In this document: positions 51,100-60,401 of the stretch, piece after piece
Numbering within the stretch: position 1 is the first letter of the stretch
How the letters are laid out: each line of letters starts with the position of its first letter
Origin: Cyclobacteriaceae bacterium
Lineage (GTDB): Bacteria > Bacteroidota > Bacteroidia > Cytophagales > Cyclobacteriaceae
Assembly (NCBI GenBank): GCA_023151255.1
Contig: JAKLJG010000003.1
Coordinates: 286,001 to 350,000 of the forward strand
Direction: 5' to 3'
Length of the DNA stretch: 64,000 bases
The notes under the pieces: generated by a model
Databases searched by the model: none
The model's input: the letters and a program-made list of their open reading frames with translations, nothing else
Told to the model about the DNA's origin: nothing
Program-made: the position numbers and the translations under genes

Positions 51100-52197
51100 A
51101 TGAAAGTCGGCCTAGTAATCACATTTATTATTTTATGGTCGTGCACCGGTAAGCAGGCTGATCACCGTATTCAATCCGATTTGGATGCTTACTTTTCATC
51201 GTTCTTTAAACAGGATGAACCCGGAGCGGCCATTCTGATTCTGAAAAACGGACAACCGGTTTTTTCAAAGTCCTATGGTATTGCAGATATGGAAAATAAA
51301 GTGCCCATAACCTCAAAAACCCTGTTTAACCTGGGCTCGCTATCAAAGACATTTGTTGCCTACGGAATATTAATTCTGCGCGATAAGGGAAAACTTTCTC
51401 TCGATGATCCTTTGTCTAAATATTTCACCGATTTCAAAAATAAATCCCTTGCCGACAAGGTGACCATCCGTCATTTGCTTACCCACACTTCAGGTTTGCC
51501 CGATAACCGGAATGTGCAAACCGACACCGTTTTTTACCTCACGGCAAAGGATGCAGAAAATTGGTCACCGGTGATGCAGGCGGATTCATTGAATTTTGAA
51601 CCGGGTGAACATTATGAATACTCTAACCCTGCCTTCAATGGCCTTGCCCTGATTATTGAAAAAGTAACTGGCATGAAATGGCAAAAATTCATTGAAGAAA
51701 ATATTTTCAAACCTTCCGGGATGACCACCAGTACAATTACGGATGGCCCGCACCCGGAGTCGGGTGTTTCACACGGTTATGTAAAAATCGGGATGGAATG
51801 GAAGGAAGATGATTACGGAGAAGAACCAACCTTTGCAGCAGCGGGCAATGGCGGTGTGTGGAGTTCAATTAACGAATTGGCGTTGTACCACCAAGCCATT
51901 CGTAACGCAGCATTCCTGACAAAGGAGACAATAGCCGAATCACAAACAATCCAACATTTTGCAAACTGGAGGGATAAAAACCCTCCCTTTATCGGACTGA
52001 GTTGGTTTATTGAACAAACAACTGATGGATTTAAATCCATCGGGCATACCGGTACCCAGGGCGGCTTCTATTGTCATTATGTTTCTGTTCCGGAAAAGGG
52101 CATCCTGTACCTGGTGCTGGCAAACCGCGAAATTGACCGGGAAGCCTTTCAACGCCATGTTTTTAAATACTTTAAGGAAAATAACTGGTTGGATTGA
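51100..52197 (+). CDS. Class C beta-lactamase-like serine hydrolase lipoprotein
   Basis: A 365-residue lipoprotein (signal ends at LWSC) with the serine hydrolase motifs SLSK (catalytic Ser-x-x-Lys, about residue 78-81), YSN (about 172-174) and HTGTQGG (about 315-321). The family covers beta-lactamases, D-Ala-D-Ala peptidases and esterases; the position of motifs suits an esterase or peptidase (EstB-like) as well as a beta-lactamase, so resistance should not be assumed. The ATG at 51100 is chosen. It directly follows the tRNA. Confidence 0.9.
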   Translation: MKVGLVITFIILWSCTGKQADHRIQSDLDAYFSSFFKQDEPGAAILILKNGQPVFSKSYGIADMENKVPITSKTLFNLGSLSKTFVAYGILILRDKGKLSLDDPLSKYFTDFKNKSLADKVTIRHLLTHTSGLPDNRNVQTDTVFYLTAKDAENWSPVMQADSLNFEPGEHYEYSNPAFNGLALIIEKVTGMKWQKFIEENIFKPSGMTTSTITDGPHPESGVSHGYVKIGMEWKEDDYGEEPTFAAAGNGGVWSSINELALYHQAIRNAAFLTKETIAESQTIQHFANWRDKNPPFIGLSWFIEQTTDGFKSIGHTGTQGGFYCHYVSVPEKGILYLVLANREIDREAFQRHVFKYFKENNWLD

Positions 52198-52257
52198 AAA
52201 TGTTTTATAAACCGAATGTGTTTAAACGTTTGGAGTCGTTGCTGTGTCTATAATACA

Positions 52258-52920
52258 ATGAAATTACGGAAGCATCGTTTATTGTTCATGCGTGCACCAT
52301 TGTTACATGTTTTAAGTATGCTGATACTTGCAGGTTGTAACCTTGAACCTCAACTGGGCGAATTGGTGAAAGACATGGTGGTACAGACCCAATATGATCA
52401 GGCATCAATCAACACCTCTCAAAACATCTTTACAACCTATACAACATTTACCATTCGTGAGGATACGATAGGGTTTGTGTCCACCCGGTATAGCAACACC
52501 TACATTGTTGATGGAGCGGGCGATGATTTTGTTAAGCCTGTTTCACGGCTGGTGCGCGACAGCATTATTGCAGCGGGGTTCACAAAAGTGGCCCCCACGG
52601 CAAACCCCGACTTTGCCGTGAATGTTACCGTGCTGGATAATTTTAATTTCTTCCAAACCATTACATACCCCGCCTTCTACCCCGGGTATTACGGATATTA
52701 TGGGTACTATTACCCGTTTGTGAGCACCTATTATTCATCGTACGGAACGCTTGTTATTGAAATTGTGGACGTAAAGAATTATGCTGCTAACGGCAATCAG
52801 TATAAAGTAATCTGGAAAGCCTACATGGGCGACTTATACGCAACTATTGATTTGAAGGCAAAGACTATGGAAGCGGTTACGCAGGCTTTTAAGCAATCAC
52901 CCTACATCAGCAAAGACTAA
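52258..52920 (+). CDS. DUF4136 family lipoprotein
   Basis: A 220-residue lipoprotein with the signal ending VLSMLILAGC and a DUF4136-type body (FTTYTTFTIRED, DSIIAAGFTKVAPTANPDFAV about residues 104-125). A tyrosine/glycine-rich stretch (YPGYYGYYGYYYPFVSTYY, about 148-166) is a marked feature. An ATG at 52288 is an alternative start with a shorter signal. It overlaps the next gene (TAATG). Confidence 0.82.
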   Translation: MKLRKHRLLFMRAPLLHVLSMLILAGCNLEPQLGELVKDMVVQTQYDQASINTSQNIFTTYTTFTIREDTIGFVSTRYSNTYIVDGAGDDFVKPVSRLVRDSIIAAGFTKVAPTANPDFAVNVTVLDNFNFFQTITYPAFYPGYYGYYGYYYPFVSTYYSSYGTLVIEIVDVKNYAANGNQYKVIWKAYMGDLYATIDLKAKTMEAVTQAFKQSPYISKD

Positions 52921-53519
52921 TGCGCTTAATTGTCATAACGTTGTTAGCTATGGCCGTTTTCCCGGCCAAAGCGCAGTTCTCGGATGGTGCGCTTACAGCC
53001 GGATTGAATATCCTGTTGCCAACATATACCGAGTTTGTGGGCAATACCAGCACGGGTTTCAGGCTGGGCTATTCCCGTTTTAAAACCGATACGTTTGGTT
53101 GGGGCTTTGATGCCGCCTACAATACACTGGATGATTATGTTCCGCGGCAAACTTATGAATATCCCGGTGGGGCCATCACCACCGATGTGTACAACTACAT
53201 GTATCATCTTACCTTTTTGGTTAATGGTCAGTATTATTATCGGGCAACATCGCGCCTGGTGCCGTATGCTTCGCTGGGTGCTGGTGTAGCACTAACAGAG
53301 TACACCCTTTTTTATAACGTCTATAAGGAATCGGACAATGTTGTTGGGTTTGTGGCCCGCCCTGAAGCGGGTTTATTGTTTCGGTTTAAAGAGTACGGCA
53401 GCCTGGGGCTTAAATCAGCGGTTAGTTTTGAGTACGCCACCAATAAAAGTGAAGCGTATGCGTTGGAGAATTTTTCGGGAGTGGCTTTCCAGATAGGTAT
53501 TGTGTTGTTCAACGATTAG
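52920..53519 (+). CDS. Small outer membrane beta-barrel protein
   Basis: A 199-residue exported protein (signal ends near PAKAQ) made of eight or so predicted amphipathic strands (GFRLGYSRF, FGWGFDAAYN, YMYHLTFLVNGQYYYR, GLKSAVSFEYATN) ending in VAFQIGIVLFND. It resembles OmpA-like barrels without the peptidoglycan domain. Coupled to the DUF4136 lipoprotein by a one-base overlap, so the two probably act together. It overlaps the convergent regulator by four bases. Confidence 0.8.
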   Translation: MRLIVITLLAMAVFPAKAQFSDGALTAGLNILLPTYTEFVGNTSTGFRLGYSRFKTDTFGWGFDAAYNTLDDYVPRQTYEYPGGAITTDVYNYMYHLTFLVNGQYYYRATSRLVPYASLGAGVALTEYTLFYNVYKESDNVVGFVARPEAGLLFRFKEYGSLGLKSAVSFEYATNKSEAYALENFSGVAFQIGIVLFND

Positions 53520-54202
53520 TTAACAGCGAAATGGTAACCGATTCCCTTAATGGTTATAATTTGAATAGCAGGATCTTGTTTCAGATAATCGCGAAGTTTG
53601 GTGATGTACACATCCAGGTTGCGTGAATTGAAAAATGAGTCATCGCCCCAAACAGCCATCAGAATATCTTTTCGACTAACGGTTGTATTCCGGTTTTCAC
53701 ACAAAATTTTCAGCAGGCTGGCCTCACGGTGCGAGAGTTTTTTAACAGCATCGCCAATTTTTAATTCGTATCGCGAAACCAGAAATTCATATTTTCCAAA
53801 AGCAAATTTTTCTGCAACGACCGGCTGTTTTGGTTTTGCAATAGCTAACAGGTTGTTGATGCGAACGATCAGTTCCTCCATGCTAAAGGGTTTACGGATG
53901 TAATCATTGCCTCCGGTTTCAAAGCCTTTAAGCACATCATCAGTTTGTGTTTTAGCAGTTACGAAAATAATTGGAACGCGCGAATCCAACAGTCTGATTT
54001 CATTTGCGATGCTGTAACCATCTTTTAAGGGCAGCATCACATCAAGAACACAAATATCGGGTTTGTTTGCAGTAAATAGGGTAAGCGCCCGCCCGCCATC
54101 GGTAGCCATGTGTACAACAAAGCCGCGGCTTTCCAGGCTTTCTTTCACAATGCGACCCAGAAAGGGCTCATCTTCAACGTAAAGTATCTTTACTTTGGTC
54201 AT
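53516..54202 (-). CDS. OmpR family response regulator
   Basis: A 228-residue regulator. The receiver has KVKILYVEDEPF, phosphoacceptor Asp in DICVLDVMLPLKDG (about residue 53), VTAKT and YIRKPFSMEEL; the trans_reg_C winged helix follows (SHREASLLKILCENRNTTVSRKDI split over 145-165, then YITKLRDYLKQ). Overlaps the kinase stop as ATGA. Its likely targets include the divergent GLPGLI/barrel genes. Confidence 0.95.
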   Translation of the reverse strand: MTKVKILYVEDEPFLGRIVKESLESRGFVVHMATDGGRALTLFTANKPDICVLDVMLPLKDGYSIANEIRLLDSRVPIIFVTAKTQTDDVLKGFETGGNDYIRKPFSMEELIVRINNLLAIAKPKQPVVAEKFAFGKYEFLVSRYELKIGDAVKKLSHREASLLKILCENRNTTVSRKDILMAVWGDDSFFNSRNLDVYITKLRDYLKQDPAIQIITIKGIGYHFAVN

Positions 54203-55650
54203 GCTTTAGTTGCAACGGGCATTTCAATAATAAACCGGCTTCCTTTGCCTGGTTCGCTTTCAACACGAATAATACCGCCATGGTGTTTGATTACATTGGC
54301 TACATAACTCAGGCCAAGTCCGTAGCCTTTTGCATTGTGCACATCACCTTGCGGCACACGAAAAAATTTTTCAAAAATTTTATTCTGATACTCAGTTGGA
54401 ATACCGATGCCGTTATCCGTTACCGACAGTATAACCTGTTGATTGGCTGTGTGCAGTTCAACGACTATTGCAGCACCTGCTTTGCTGTATTTGAGGGCAT
54501 TATCCAGCAGATTGTACAGCACATTGGTTAAGTGTTCGGCATTGCCCATTACGCAAAAGCCGGCTCCAGTCTTCTTGAAGTTAACCTTAACAGATTGTTT
54601 TTCGAAAACAAGTTTCAGTGAATCCAAAACACGTTCAATAATTTCAACTAAGTCGACTACTTCAGTGGTGATGGTTATTCCGTTCTCCTCGAACGCAGAT
54701 GTTTTCAGAATTTTCTCTGTTATGAGGGTTAGCCGGTTCAGTTCGCCTTTGGCAATTTGAAGATACTCGCGGGTTAGTTGCGGATTATTCAACCCGTTAA
54801 AATTCTGCAATGCTTCTAGTGCAACACTAACAGTTGCCACAGGAGTTTTGAGCTCATGGGTAATGTTACTGATCAAATCGTTTTTTAGCTGCATTAGTTT
54901 TTGCTGGGTGCGGATGCTGCGGTACATAAAGGCAAATGCTGCAATGGTGAGTAAAGTTAGCACAACTGAAAACGCTATCTGCGGACTAATCTTGGCGAGC
55001 AACATCGGGCGGATGTTTTCAAAGCGCGCCTGGTAGGCCGGGGTATGGGGTAAAAAGAAGGGCTCTGTTAAGAAAGTACCAGCAGTGGGTTGTTCCTTCC
55101 CAAGTTTTACCTCATCAATATCGGGCTGCAACATAATGCCCACCGCTTTTAACGTGTCGGTATAGGCGCGCTGGATGTCAGTGGTACTAAGGGTATCGCT
55201 GCTTACACGGAAAATGAAATTACCGGGCTCGCGCCTTCTTCTCATCTCGGTTATAATCGGGCGAATAATTTTTTTGACACTATCGCCTGTGGGGTTAGCG
55301 GCAATAAAAACCTGGATGAGAGAATCGCGAACATCAATTCGTGAAATTTTTTCAACAGAAACTTTTTTCAGTAACGAATCGCGTGTTTGCTTTCGGTTCC
55401 ACATGCTGATTCGTGTCAACTCGCCTGTCACCTGCACAGTATCCACGGCCGGCACCCGTTCTAAGCCTTTCAGAATCAGCGAATCATTTAAGCTAATAAT
55501 TGTAGAGCGAAACAAGGCGTTGGTTTCCTTACGAAAAGTTTCAAAGGCTTCATGATACGCACTGCGAAGCCAAAGAATCTGCAATACCAGTAACAGCATA
55601 ATGCTGCTGGTCATAAGCAAAATGGTGTACAGGTGTTTGTGCTTTTGCAT
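54199..55650 (-). CDS. Sensor histidine kinase (two-membrane-helix)
   Basis: A 483-residue kinase: first membrane helix (LLMTSSIMLLLVLQILWL, about residues 12-30), periplasmic domain to about 215, second helix (AFSVVLTLLTIAAFAFMY), HisKA with phosphorylated His in LISNITHELKTPVATV, and HATPase_c with NALKYSKAG, VTDNGIGIP and GYGLGLSYV. No HAMP domain is evident. The ATG at 55650 gives MQKHKHLYT; an exact -7 box lies only four bases upstream, so the message may have almost no leader. Confidence 0.93.
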   Translation of the reverse strand: MQKHKHLYTILLMTSSIMLLLVLQILWLRSAYHEAFETFRKETNALFRSTIISLNDSLILKGLERVPAVDTVQVTGELTRISMWNRKQTRDSLLKKVSVEKISRIDVRDSLIQVFIAANPTGDSVKKIIRPIITEMRRRREPGNFIFRVSSDTLSTTDIQRAYTDTLKAVGIMLQPDIDEVKLGKEQPTAGTFLTEPFFLPHTPAYQARFENIRPMLLAKISPQIAFSVVLTLLTIAAFAFMYRSIRTQQKLMQLKNDLISNITHELKTPVATVSVALEALQNFNGLNNPQLTREYLQIAKGELNRLTLITEKILKTSAFEENGITITTEVVDLVEIIERVLDSLKLVFEKQSVKVNFKKTGAGFCVMGNAEHLTNVLYNLLDNALKYSKAGAAIVVELHTANQQVILSVTDNGIGIPTEYQNKIFEKFFRVPQGDVHNAKGYGLGLSYVANVIKHHGGIIRVESEPGKGSRFIIEMPVATKA

Positions 55651-55654
55651 ACTA

Positions 55655-55662
55655 CAAAAGTA
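55655..55662 (-). promoter_or_regulatory. -7 box immediately before the histidine kinase start
   Basis: On the minus strand it reads TACTTTTG, four bases before the ATG. With the usual start point a few bases further on, transcription would begin at or near the start codon. No TTG at the -33 position. Confidence 0.4.
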
Positions 55663-55776
55663 ACGCCCTGGGCAGGGTAATGGATGTACTTTTAACATTA
55701 ATTAACATTCTATTCAGAACATTTAACCAGTTCAGTTCATCATCAACCGTAGATTTACACAGGAATTAAACAACAA

Positions 55777-56538
55777 ATGAAACAATCCATCACTATGAAA
55801 AGAATCATACTGCTAATCGGAGTGCTTGCTTCCGTGGCTGCCGCACATGTCGTTTTTGGTCAGCCTGTGGAAGGCATTATTCTTTATGAAGTCAAAACTA
55901 ACCTTCACCGCAACTTGCCTCCTGAACGACAGGATATGAAATCCATGATCCCCGAATTCCGCACTACTAAAGACGAGCTTTACTTTAATGCTACCGAGTC
56001 ATCCTATAAACCGCTGGTAGAAGATGAGGATGAAGTTTCGGGTAGCAACGGAGGTGTTCAGTTCAGGATGCGGGTTCCTCAAAACGAATACTATATGAAC
56101 ACCGAAACATTTAAAAAAATAGTACTGCAGGAATTTATGGGTAAGAAATACCTCATCGAAGATTCGATTAAAATGTCGCCCTGGAAATTTGGCACCGATG
56201 TCAAAACGATTTTGGGTTATGAATGCCGACAGGCTTATTTTACAGAGGAAGTTCAGGGGCGCACCTTCGAGGTTACAGCCTGGTACACCGATAAAATCAG
56301 ACCACTACTTGGCCCCGAACGTTTTAATACACTGCCCGGCACCGTACTGGCGGTTGATATCAACAATGGTGAGCGGGTAACGGTAGCCCGAAACATTGAA
56401 CTTCGGCCTCTGAAGAAGAATGAGCTGAAGATGCCTGCAGGGGGAATAAAAACCACACAGGAAGAGTACCGCAAACTGGTAAATGAACAGGTGGAGCGGA
56501 TGCGTTCCAGTGGAGGCAATGTAATTATCAGAAACTAA
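55777..56538 (+). CDS. GLPGLI family protein
   Basis: A 253-residue exported protein with the family signature GPERFNTLPGTVLAVDI (about residues 182-198) preceded by ILGYECRQAYF and EVTAWYTDKI. GLPGLI proteins occur in Bacteroidota, usually beside a carboxypeptidase-regulatory outer membrane barrel as here (29-base gap). Function unknown. The ATG at 55777 or one at 55795 (MKRIILLIGV) are both possible. Confidence 0.9.
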   Translation: MKQSITMKRIILLIGVLASVAAAHVVFGQPVEGIILYEVKTNLHRNLPPERQDMKSMIPEFRTTKDELYFNATESSYKPLVEDEDEVSGSNGGVQFRMRVPQNEYYMNTETFKKIVLQEFMGKKYLIEDSIKMSPWKFGTDVKTILGYECRQAYFTEEVQGRTFEVTAWYTDKIRPLLGPERFNTLPGTVLAVDINNGERVTVARNIELRPLKKNELKMPAGGIKTTQEEYRKLVNEQVERMRSSGGNVIIRN

Positions 56539-56567
56539 ATTCTTCCACTTTTACTCCTGGTAATGCG

Positions 56568-59363
56568 ATGAGGATAGTCATTACACTCACAGTCATTTTT
56601 ATAGGCCAGATTGCGTGGGCACAAAAATTTGTGCTTAAAGGTCAGCTCGCTGATTCTGCAGGAGCACCCCTTGGATCGGCAACCGTGTTACTGCTTAACC
56701 CAAAAGATTCATCATTGGTAAACTTTGCAGCAAGCAATTCCAGGGGATATTTTGAGATGAAGAATATCAACCGGGCCGATTACCTTTTTAAAGTTACTTA
56801 TGTAGGCTACCTGCCGCTCACAGTGCACGTTTCTCCGCGGCCGGAAGAAGGCATTGTTGACTTGGGTTTACTCAAAATGGAAGTTGACCGCAGGGTGTTG
56901 GATGAAATAACAATCCGCGCTGAGCGGGCACCGGTAGTTATTAAAAAGGATACGATAGAGTTCAATGCAGCCTCCTTTCGTACAAAGCCAAATGCTGTGG
57001 TAGAGGACCTTCTTAAGCAAATGCCAAGTATTGAAGTGGATAATGATGGAACCATCCGGGCACAGGGCGAACAGGTTCAGCAGGTAACAGTTGATGGCCG
57101 CGAATTTTTTGGCCGCGATCCAAAACTGGCCACGAGAAACCTTCCGGCTGATGCGGTAGATAAGGTGCAGGTTTTTGATAAAAAGTCTGATCAGGCTGCA
57201 TTTACCGGTATTGATGATGGCCAGCGCACTAAGACAATTAATCTGGAGTTAAAAGAAGAAAAACGAAACGGTGCCTTTGGAAGCATGATGGCCGGTGCAG
57301 GTAATGATGAGCGGTTTACCTCACGGCTCAGCCTCAACCGCTTTAGCAAGGGTAGCCAGTTTTCAATCCTGGGCATGGGCAACAACATCAACGAGCAGGG
57401 CTTTTCAATTGATGACTACATGAATTTTTCGGGCGGAAGCCAGCAAATGATGAGTGGAGGGGCCGTTCGCCTTTCGTTCGGCAGCGATAACGATACCGGG
57501 ATTCCGTTAAATTTTGGCGGGCGCAATAATGGCATGATGACCAATTTCGGAGGGGGCGTCAATCTTAATAAAGATTTTGGCAAGCACAGAACAACTCAGG
57601 TAAATGGAAGTTACTTTTATAATTACCTTAATCATGAGTTGGTACAGAATACCTTTCGGGAGAATTTCTTGCCCAACAATCAGAGTTTTAATTTTGATCA
57701 GCTTAGTTCGCAGTACAATACCAACTCCAATCACCGGGCTAATCTTATCCTTGATCACCAGATTGACTCCATGAATTCGGTAAAATGGACGACTAACTTC
57801 ACCTTTAATGAAACGGACAGTGAAGTAAAAAGTCTCAGTGCCACCTTTACTCCCGAAGGCACACTCCAAAATGAAAGCGACCGGTTATCATTATCTGCCG
57901 GAACGACATATCGGTTAAATTCCACCCTTTTGTATCGTCATCGGTTCAATAAAAAGGGCAGGTCGTTCTCTACCAACCTAACCCTTGGACTTACGGATAC
58001 GGAAAGGAATGGAGCACTAAACGCCACCAATACGTTTTATATTCCTGTTGATAGTATAAACACGATTGAACAACGCAATTACCAGAAAAATGACAATCAG
58101 AATTACGGGGTAACCTTCACCTATACCGAACCATTGGGAAAGCGAAAATACCTGGAGGGAAATTATAGTCTGAGCAATAACAGGAACCAGGTTATCAGGG
58201 AGGTTTTTGATATTGAGAATGAAAGTGAAGTTGTCAATAATCTGTTGAGCAATAGCTTCTCGAGCGATTATCTGTATCAGCGTGCCGGACTCAATTTCCG
58301 GATGAACCGAACTAAGTTTAATATCACTGCCGGAGTTGCGTACCAGCAAACAAACCTCGATGGCGATCTCAACCCTCCGTTTGAAGATATTAGTCGTACG
58401 TTTTCTAATGTACTGCCTGTGGTTCGCTTTAATTACAATTTTTCAGGCACAAAGCATCTCAATTTCGATTATGAAACCTCGGTGCAGGAGCCGACCATTC
58501 AACAACTGCAGCCGGTTATTGATAATACCGATCCGCTTAATATTTATGTGGGTAACCCGGGCTTGCGTCCGGCCTATAACCAAAGCTGGCGGGTTAATTT
58601 CACAACTTTCGATCCGGTATCGTTTGTCAGCTTCTTTGCTTTTGTTGATGTGGATTATACAACGAACGCCATAACAAATGCACAATTCATCAACGATCAG
58701 TTGGTACGAACTACCGTACCGGTTAACGTTTCGGGTAATTTCAGAGCTATGGGCAATGCCAGTTTCAGTTTCCAGGCAAAAAAAATAAACAGCCGCTTTA
58801 CTATTGGTACTAATGTTCGAAACTTGCATACCATCAGCATACTGAATGACACAGAAAATGAAATTAATCAATGGACAAAAGGTGGAAATTTCAGGTACTC
58901 GTATCGGTACAAAGAGGTTGTTGACCTGAGTTTATCAGCTCAGCTAAATCACCAGAAAACAAGGTATGAATTTGATCAACCAACACAATCCAATCTTAAT
59001 CAAACCTACGCATCCGAATTGAACCTTAGTTTTCTGAAGAACTACCAGTTCAATGCGGGTTTTGAATACCTGGTTTACCAGGATCCGGCAAACGATTTCA
59101 GGCAAACAATTCCATTGCTTAACCTGTCGCTGTCCCGGTTCCTGCTGAAGAACAAAACAGGTGAACTGAAGTTTTTAATAAACAATGTATTGGATAAGGC
59201 GCTGGGTATTTCTCAATCGGCCACGAACAATTACTTTGAACGAACCATTTCTAATTCGCTGGGTCAATATTACATGATAACCTTTACTTACGCGTTGAAC
59301 AAACACCTTAACCCAATGGGCATGCGCAGGGGTGGTGGTATGATGCGGGTAATCAGGCAGTAG
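56568..59363 (+). CDS. Outer membrane barrel protein (OMP_b-brl_3, TonB-receptor-like)
   Basis: A 931-residue exported protein: signal peptide (ends AWAQ), CarboxypepD_reg-like domain (about residues 22-100), plug-like part (DLLKQMPSIEVDNDGTIRAQ, about 148-167, VDGREFFGRD) and a long barrel of the OMP_b-brl_3 type with many Asn/Thr-rich strands. No TonB box is recognised. Second gene of the GLPGLI pair; both lie divergently from the OmpR-type two-component genes. The end GMRRGGGMMRVIRQ is glycine- and methionine-rich. Confidence 0.9.
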   Translation: MRIVITLTVIFIGQIAWAQKFVLKGQLADSAGAPLGSATVLLLNPKDSSLVNFAASNSRGYFEMKNINRADYLFKVTYVGYLPLTVHVSPRPEEGIVDLGLLKMEVDRRVLDEITIRAERAPVVIKKDTIEFNAASFRTKPNAVVEDLLKQMPSIEVDNDGTIRAQGEQVQQVTVDGREFFGRDPKLATRNLPADAVDKVQVFDKKSDQAAFTGIDDGQRTKTINLELKEEKRNGAFGSMMAGAGNDERFTSRLSLNRFSKGSQFSILGMGNNINEQGFSIDDYMNFSGGSQQMMSGGAVRLSFGSDNDTGIPLNFGGRNNGMMTNFGGGVNLNKDFGKHRTTQVNGSYFYNYLNHELVQNTFRENFLPNNQSFNFDQLSSQYNTNSNHRANLILDHQIDSMNSVKWTTNFTFNETDSEVKSLSATFTPEGTLQNESDRLSLSAGTTYRLNSTLLYRHRFNKKGRSFSTNLTLGLTDTERNGALNATNTFYIPVDSINTIEQRNYQKNDNQNYGVTFTYTEPLGKRKYLEGNYSLSNNRNQVIREVFDIENESEVVNNLLSNSFSSDYLYQRAGLNFRMNRTKFNITAGVAYQQTNLDGDLNPPFEDISRTFSNVLPVVRFNYNFSGTKHLNFDYETSVQEPTIQQLQPVIDNTDPLNIYVGNPGLRPAYNQSWRVNFTTFDPVSFVSFFAFVDVDYTTNAITNAQFINDQLVRTTVPVNVSGNFRAMGNASFSFQAKKINSRFTIGTNVRNLHTISILNDTENEINQWTKGGNFRYSYRYKEVVDLSLSAQLNHQKTRYEFDQPTQSNLNQTYASELNLSFLKNYQFNAGFEYLVYQDPANDFRQTIPLLNLSLSRFLLKNKTGELKFLINNVLDKALGISQSATNNYFERTISNSLGQYYMITFTYALNKHLNPMGMRRGGGMMRVIRQ

Positions 59364-59419
59364 GGCGGTACAGAAAAGTTGAATTGTGCGAACCTTTTGA
59401 TAACCTTATCTTTAGGCAC

Positions 59420-60358
59420 ATGAAGAAATTCCTGTGCTTTTTTTTATTTCTGAAGCTTTCGGTTGCCACGGTTATGAGTCAGGTTTACACCCCCAAATTC
59501 GATTTGCAGGGTCATCGTGGGGCACGGGGTTTAAAACCCGAAAACACAATCCCTTCATTCATTGTAGCCCTTGAAGCAGGTGTTACCACCATTGAACTGG
59601 ATGTGGTGATTACAAAAGATAAACAGGTGGTGGTATCGCATGAACCCTGGATGGCTGCCGACATCTGCCTGAAACCGGATGGAACCCAGATTACCGAGAG
59701 CGAAGCCAGGTCAATTAACATATATCAATTAACCTATAAGGAGGTAAAGCAGTATGACTGCGGCTCGAAAGGCAACGTGCGGTTTCCTGACCAGGAAAAA
59801 TTAAAAATTTCAAAACCTCTATTGAAAGACGTAATTGCTTCAGTAGAGGATCATATTAAGAGTTATACACTTTACGAAGTGGATTACAACATTGAGATAA
59901 AAAGTGCTAAAACCGGAGACGGTAAATACCATCCTTTGCCGGACGAGTTTTCTGACCTGGTTTATAACCTGCTCAGCCAATACCTGCCTATGGAGCGCAT
60001 AATCATTCAATCATTTGATTTCCGGGTGCTTCAATATTGGCACAACAAATACCCCTCCGTTCGGTTGGCCGCCCTGGTTGAAAACACTAAATCAATAGAT
60101 GAAAACCTAAAAGAGTTGGGGTTCATGCCTTCCGTTTACAGTCCGTACTACAAATTGCTCACGGAGGAAAAGATAAAGGAGTTGAAAGCCTTGAAATTGC
60201 GGGTAATCCCCTGGACAGTTAACGAGCCGGAAGACATGAAACGCCTACGGGCCTGGGGTGTTGACGGCCTGATTACCGATTATCCCAACCGAGCAGCTGA
60301 ATTAGGACTTGGCTTAAAAGGAAAAAACGGAAACGGCAAGAAGAATGGCCTCCGGTAG
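59420..60358 (+). CDS. Glycerophosphodiester phosphodiesterase
   Basis: A 312-residue exported GDPD (signal peptide to about MSQ) with the catalytic motifs GHRGARGLKPENT (about residues 30-42), IELDVVITKD and SHEPW, and the C-terminal RVIPWTVNEPEDMKRL with GVDGLITDYP. It hydrolyses glycerophosphodiesters to glycerol 3-phosphate and an alcohol. The ATG at 59420 is preferred because it leads into the signal peptide. Confidence 0.95.
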   Translation: MKKFLCFFLFLKLSVATVMSQVYTPKFDLQGHRGARGLKPENTIPSFIVALEAGVTTIELDVVITKDKQVVVSHEPWMAADICLKPDGTQITESEARSINIYQLTYKEVKQYDCGSKGNVRFPDQEKLKISKPLLKDVIASVEDHIKSYTLYEVDYNIEIKSAKTGDGKYHPLPDEFSDLVYNLLSQYLPMERIIIQSFDFRVLQYWHNKYPSVRLAALVENTKSIDENLKELGFMPSVYSPYYKLLTEEKIKELKALKLRVIPWTVNEPEDMKRLRAWGVDGLITDYPNRAAELGLGLKGKNGNGKKNGLR

Positions 60359-60401
60359 CATGGGGCACGCTTAAATACCTATCATTGTAAAAATATTATT
60401 C

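Noticed and set aside
51100..52197. Calling the SxxK lipoprotein an antibiotic-resistance beta-lactamase
   Set aside because: The family motifs are shared by peptidases and esterases; nothing in the sequence or context supports resistance.
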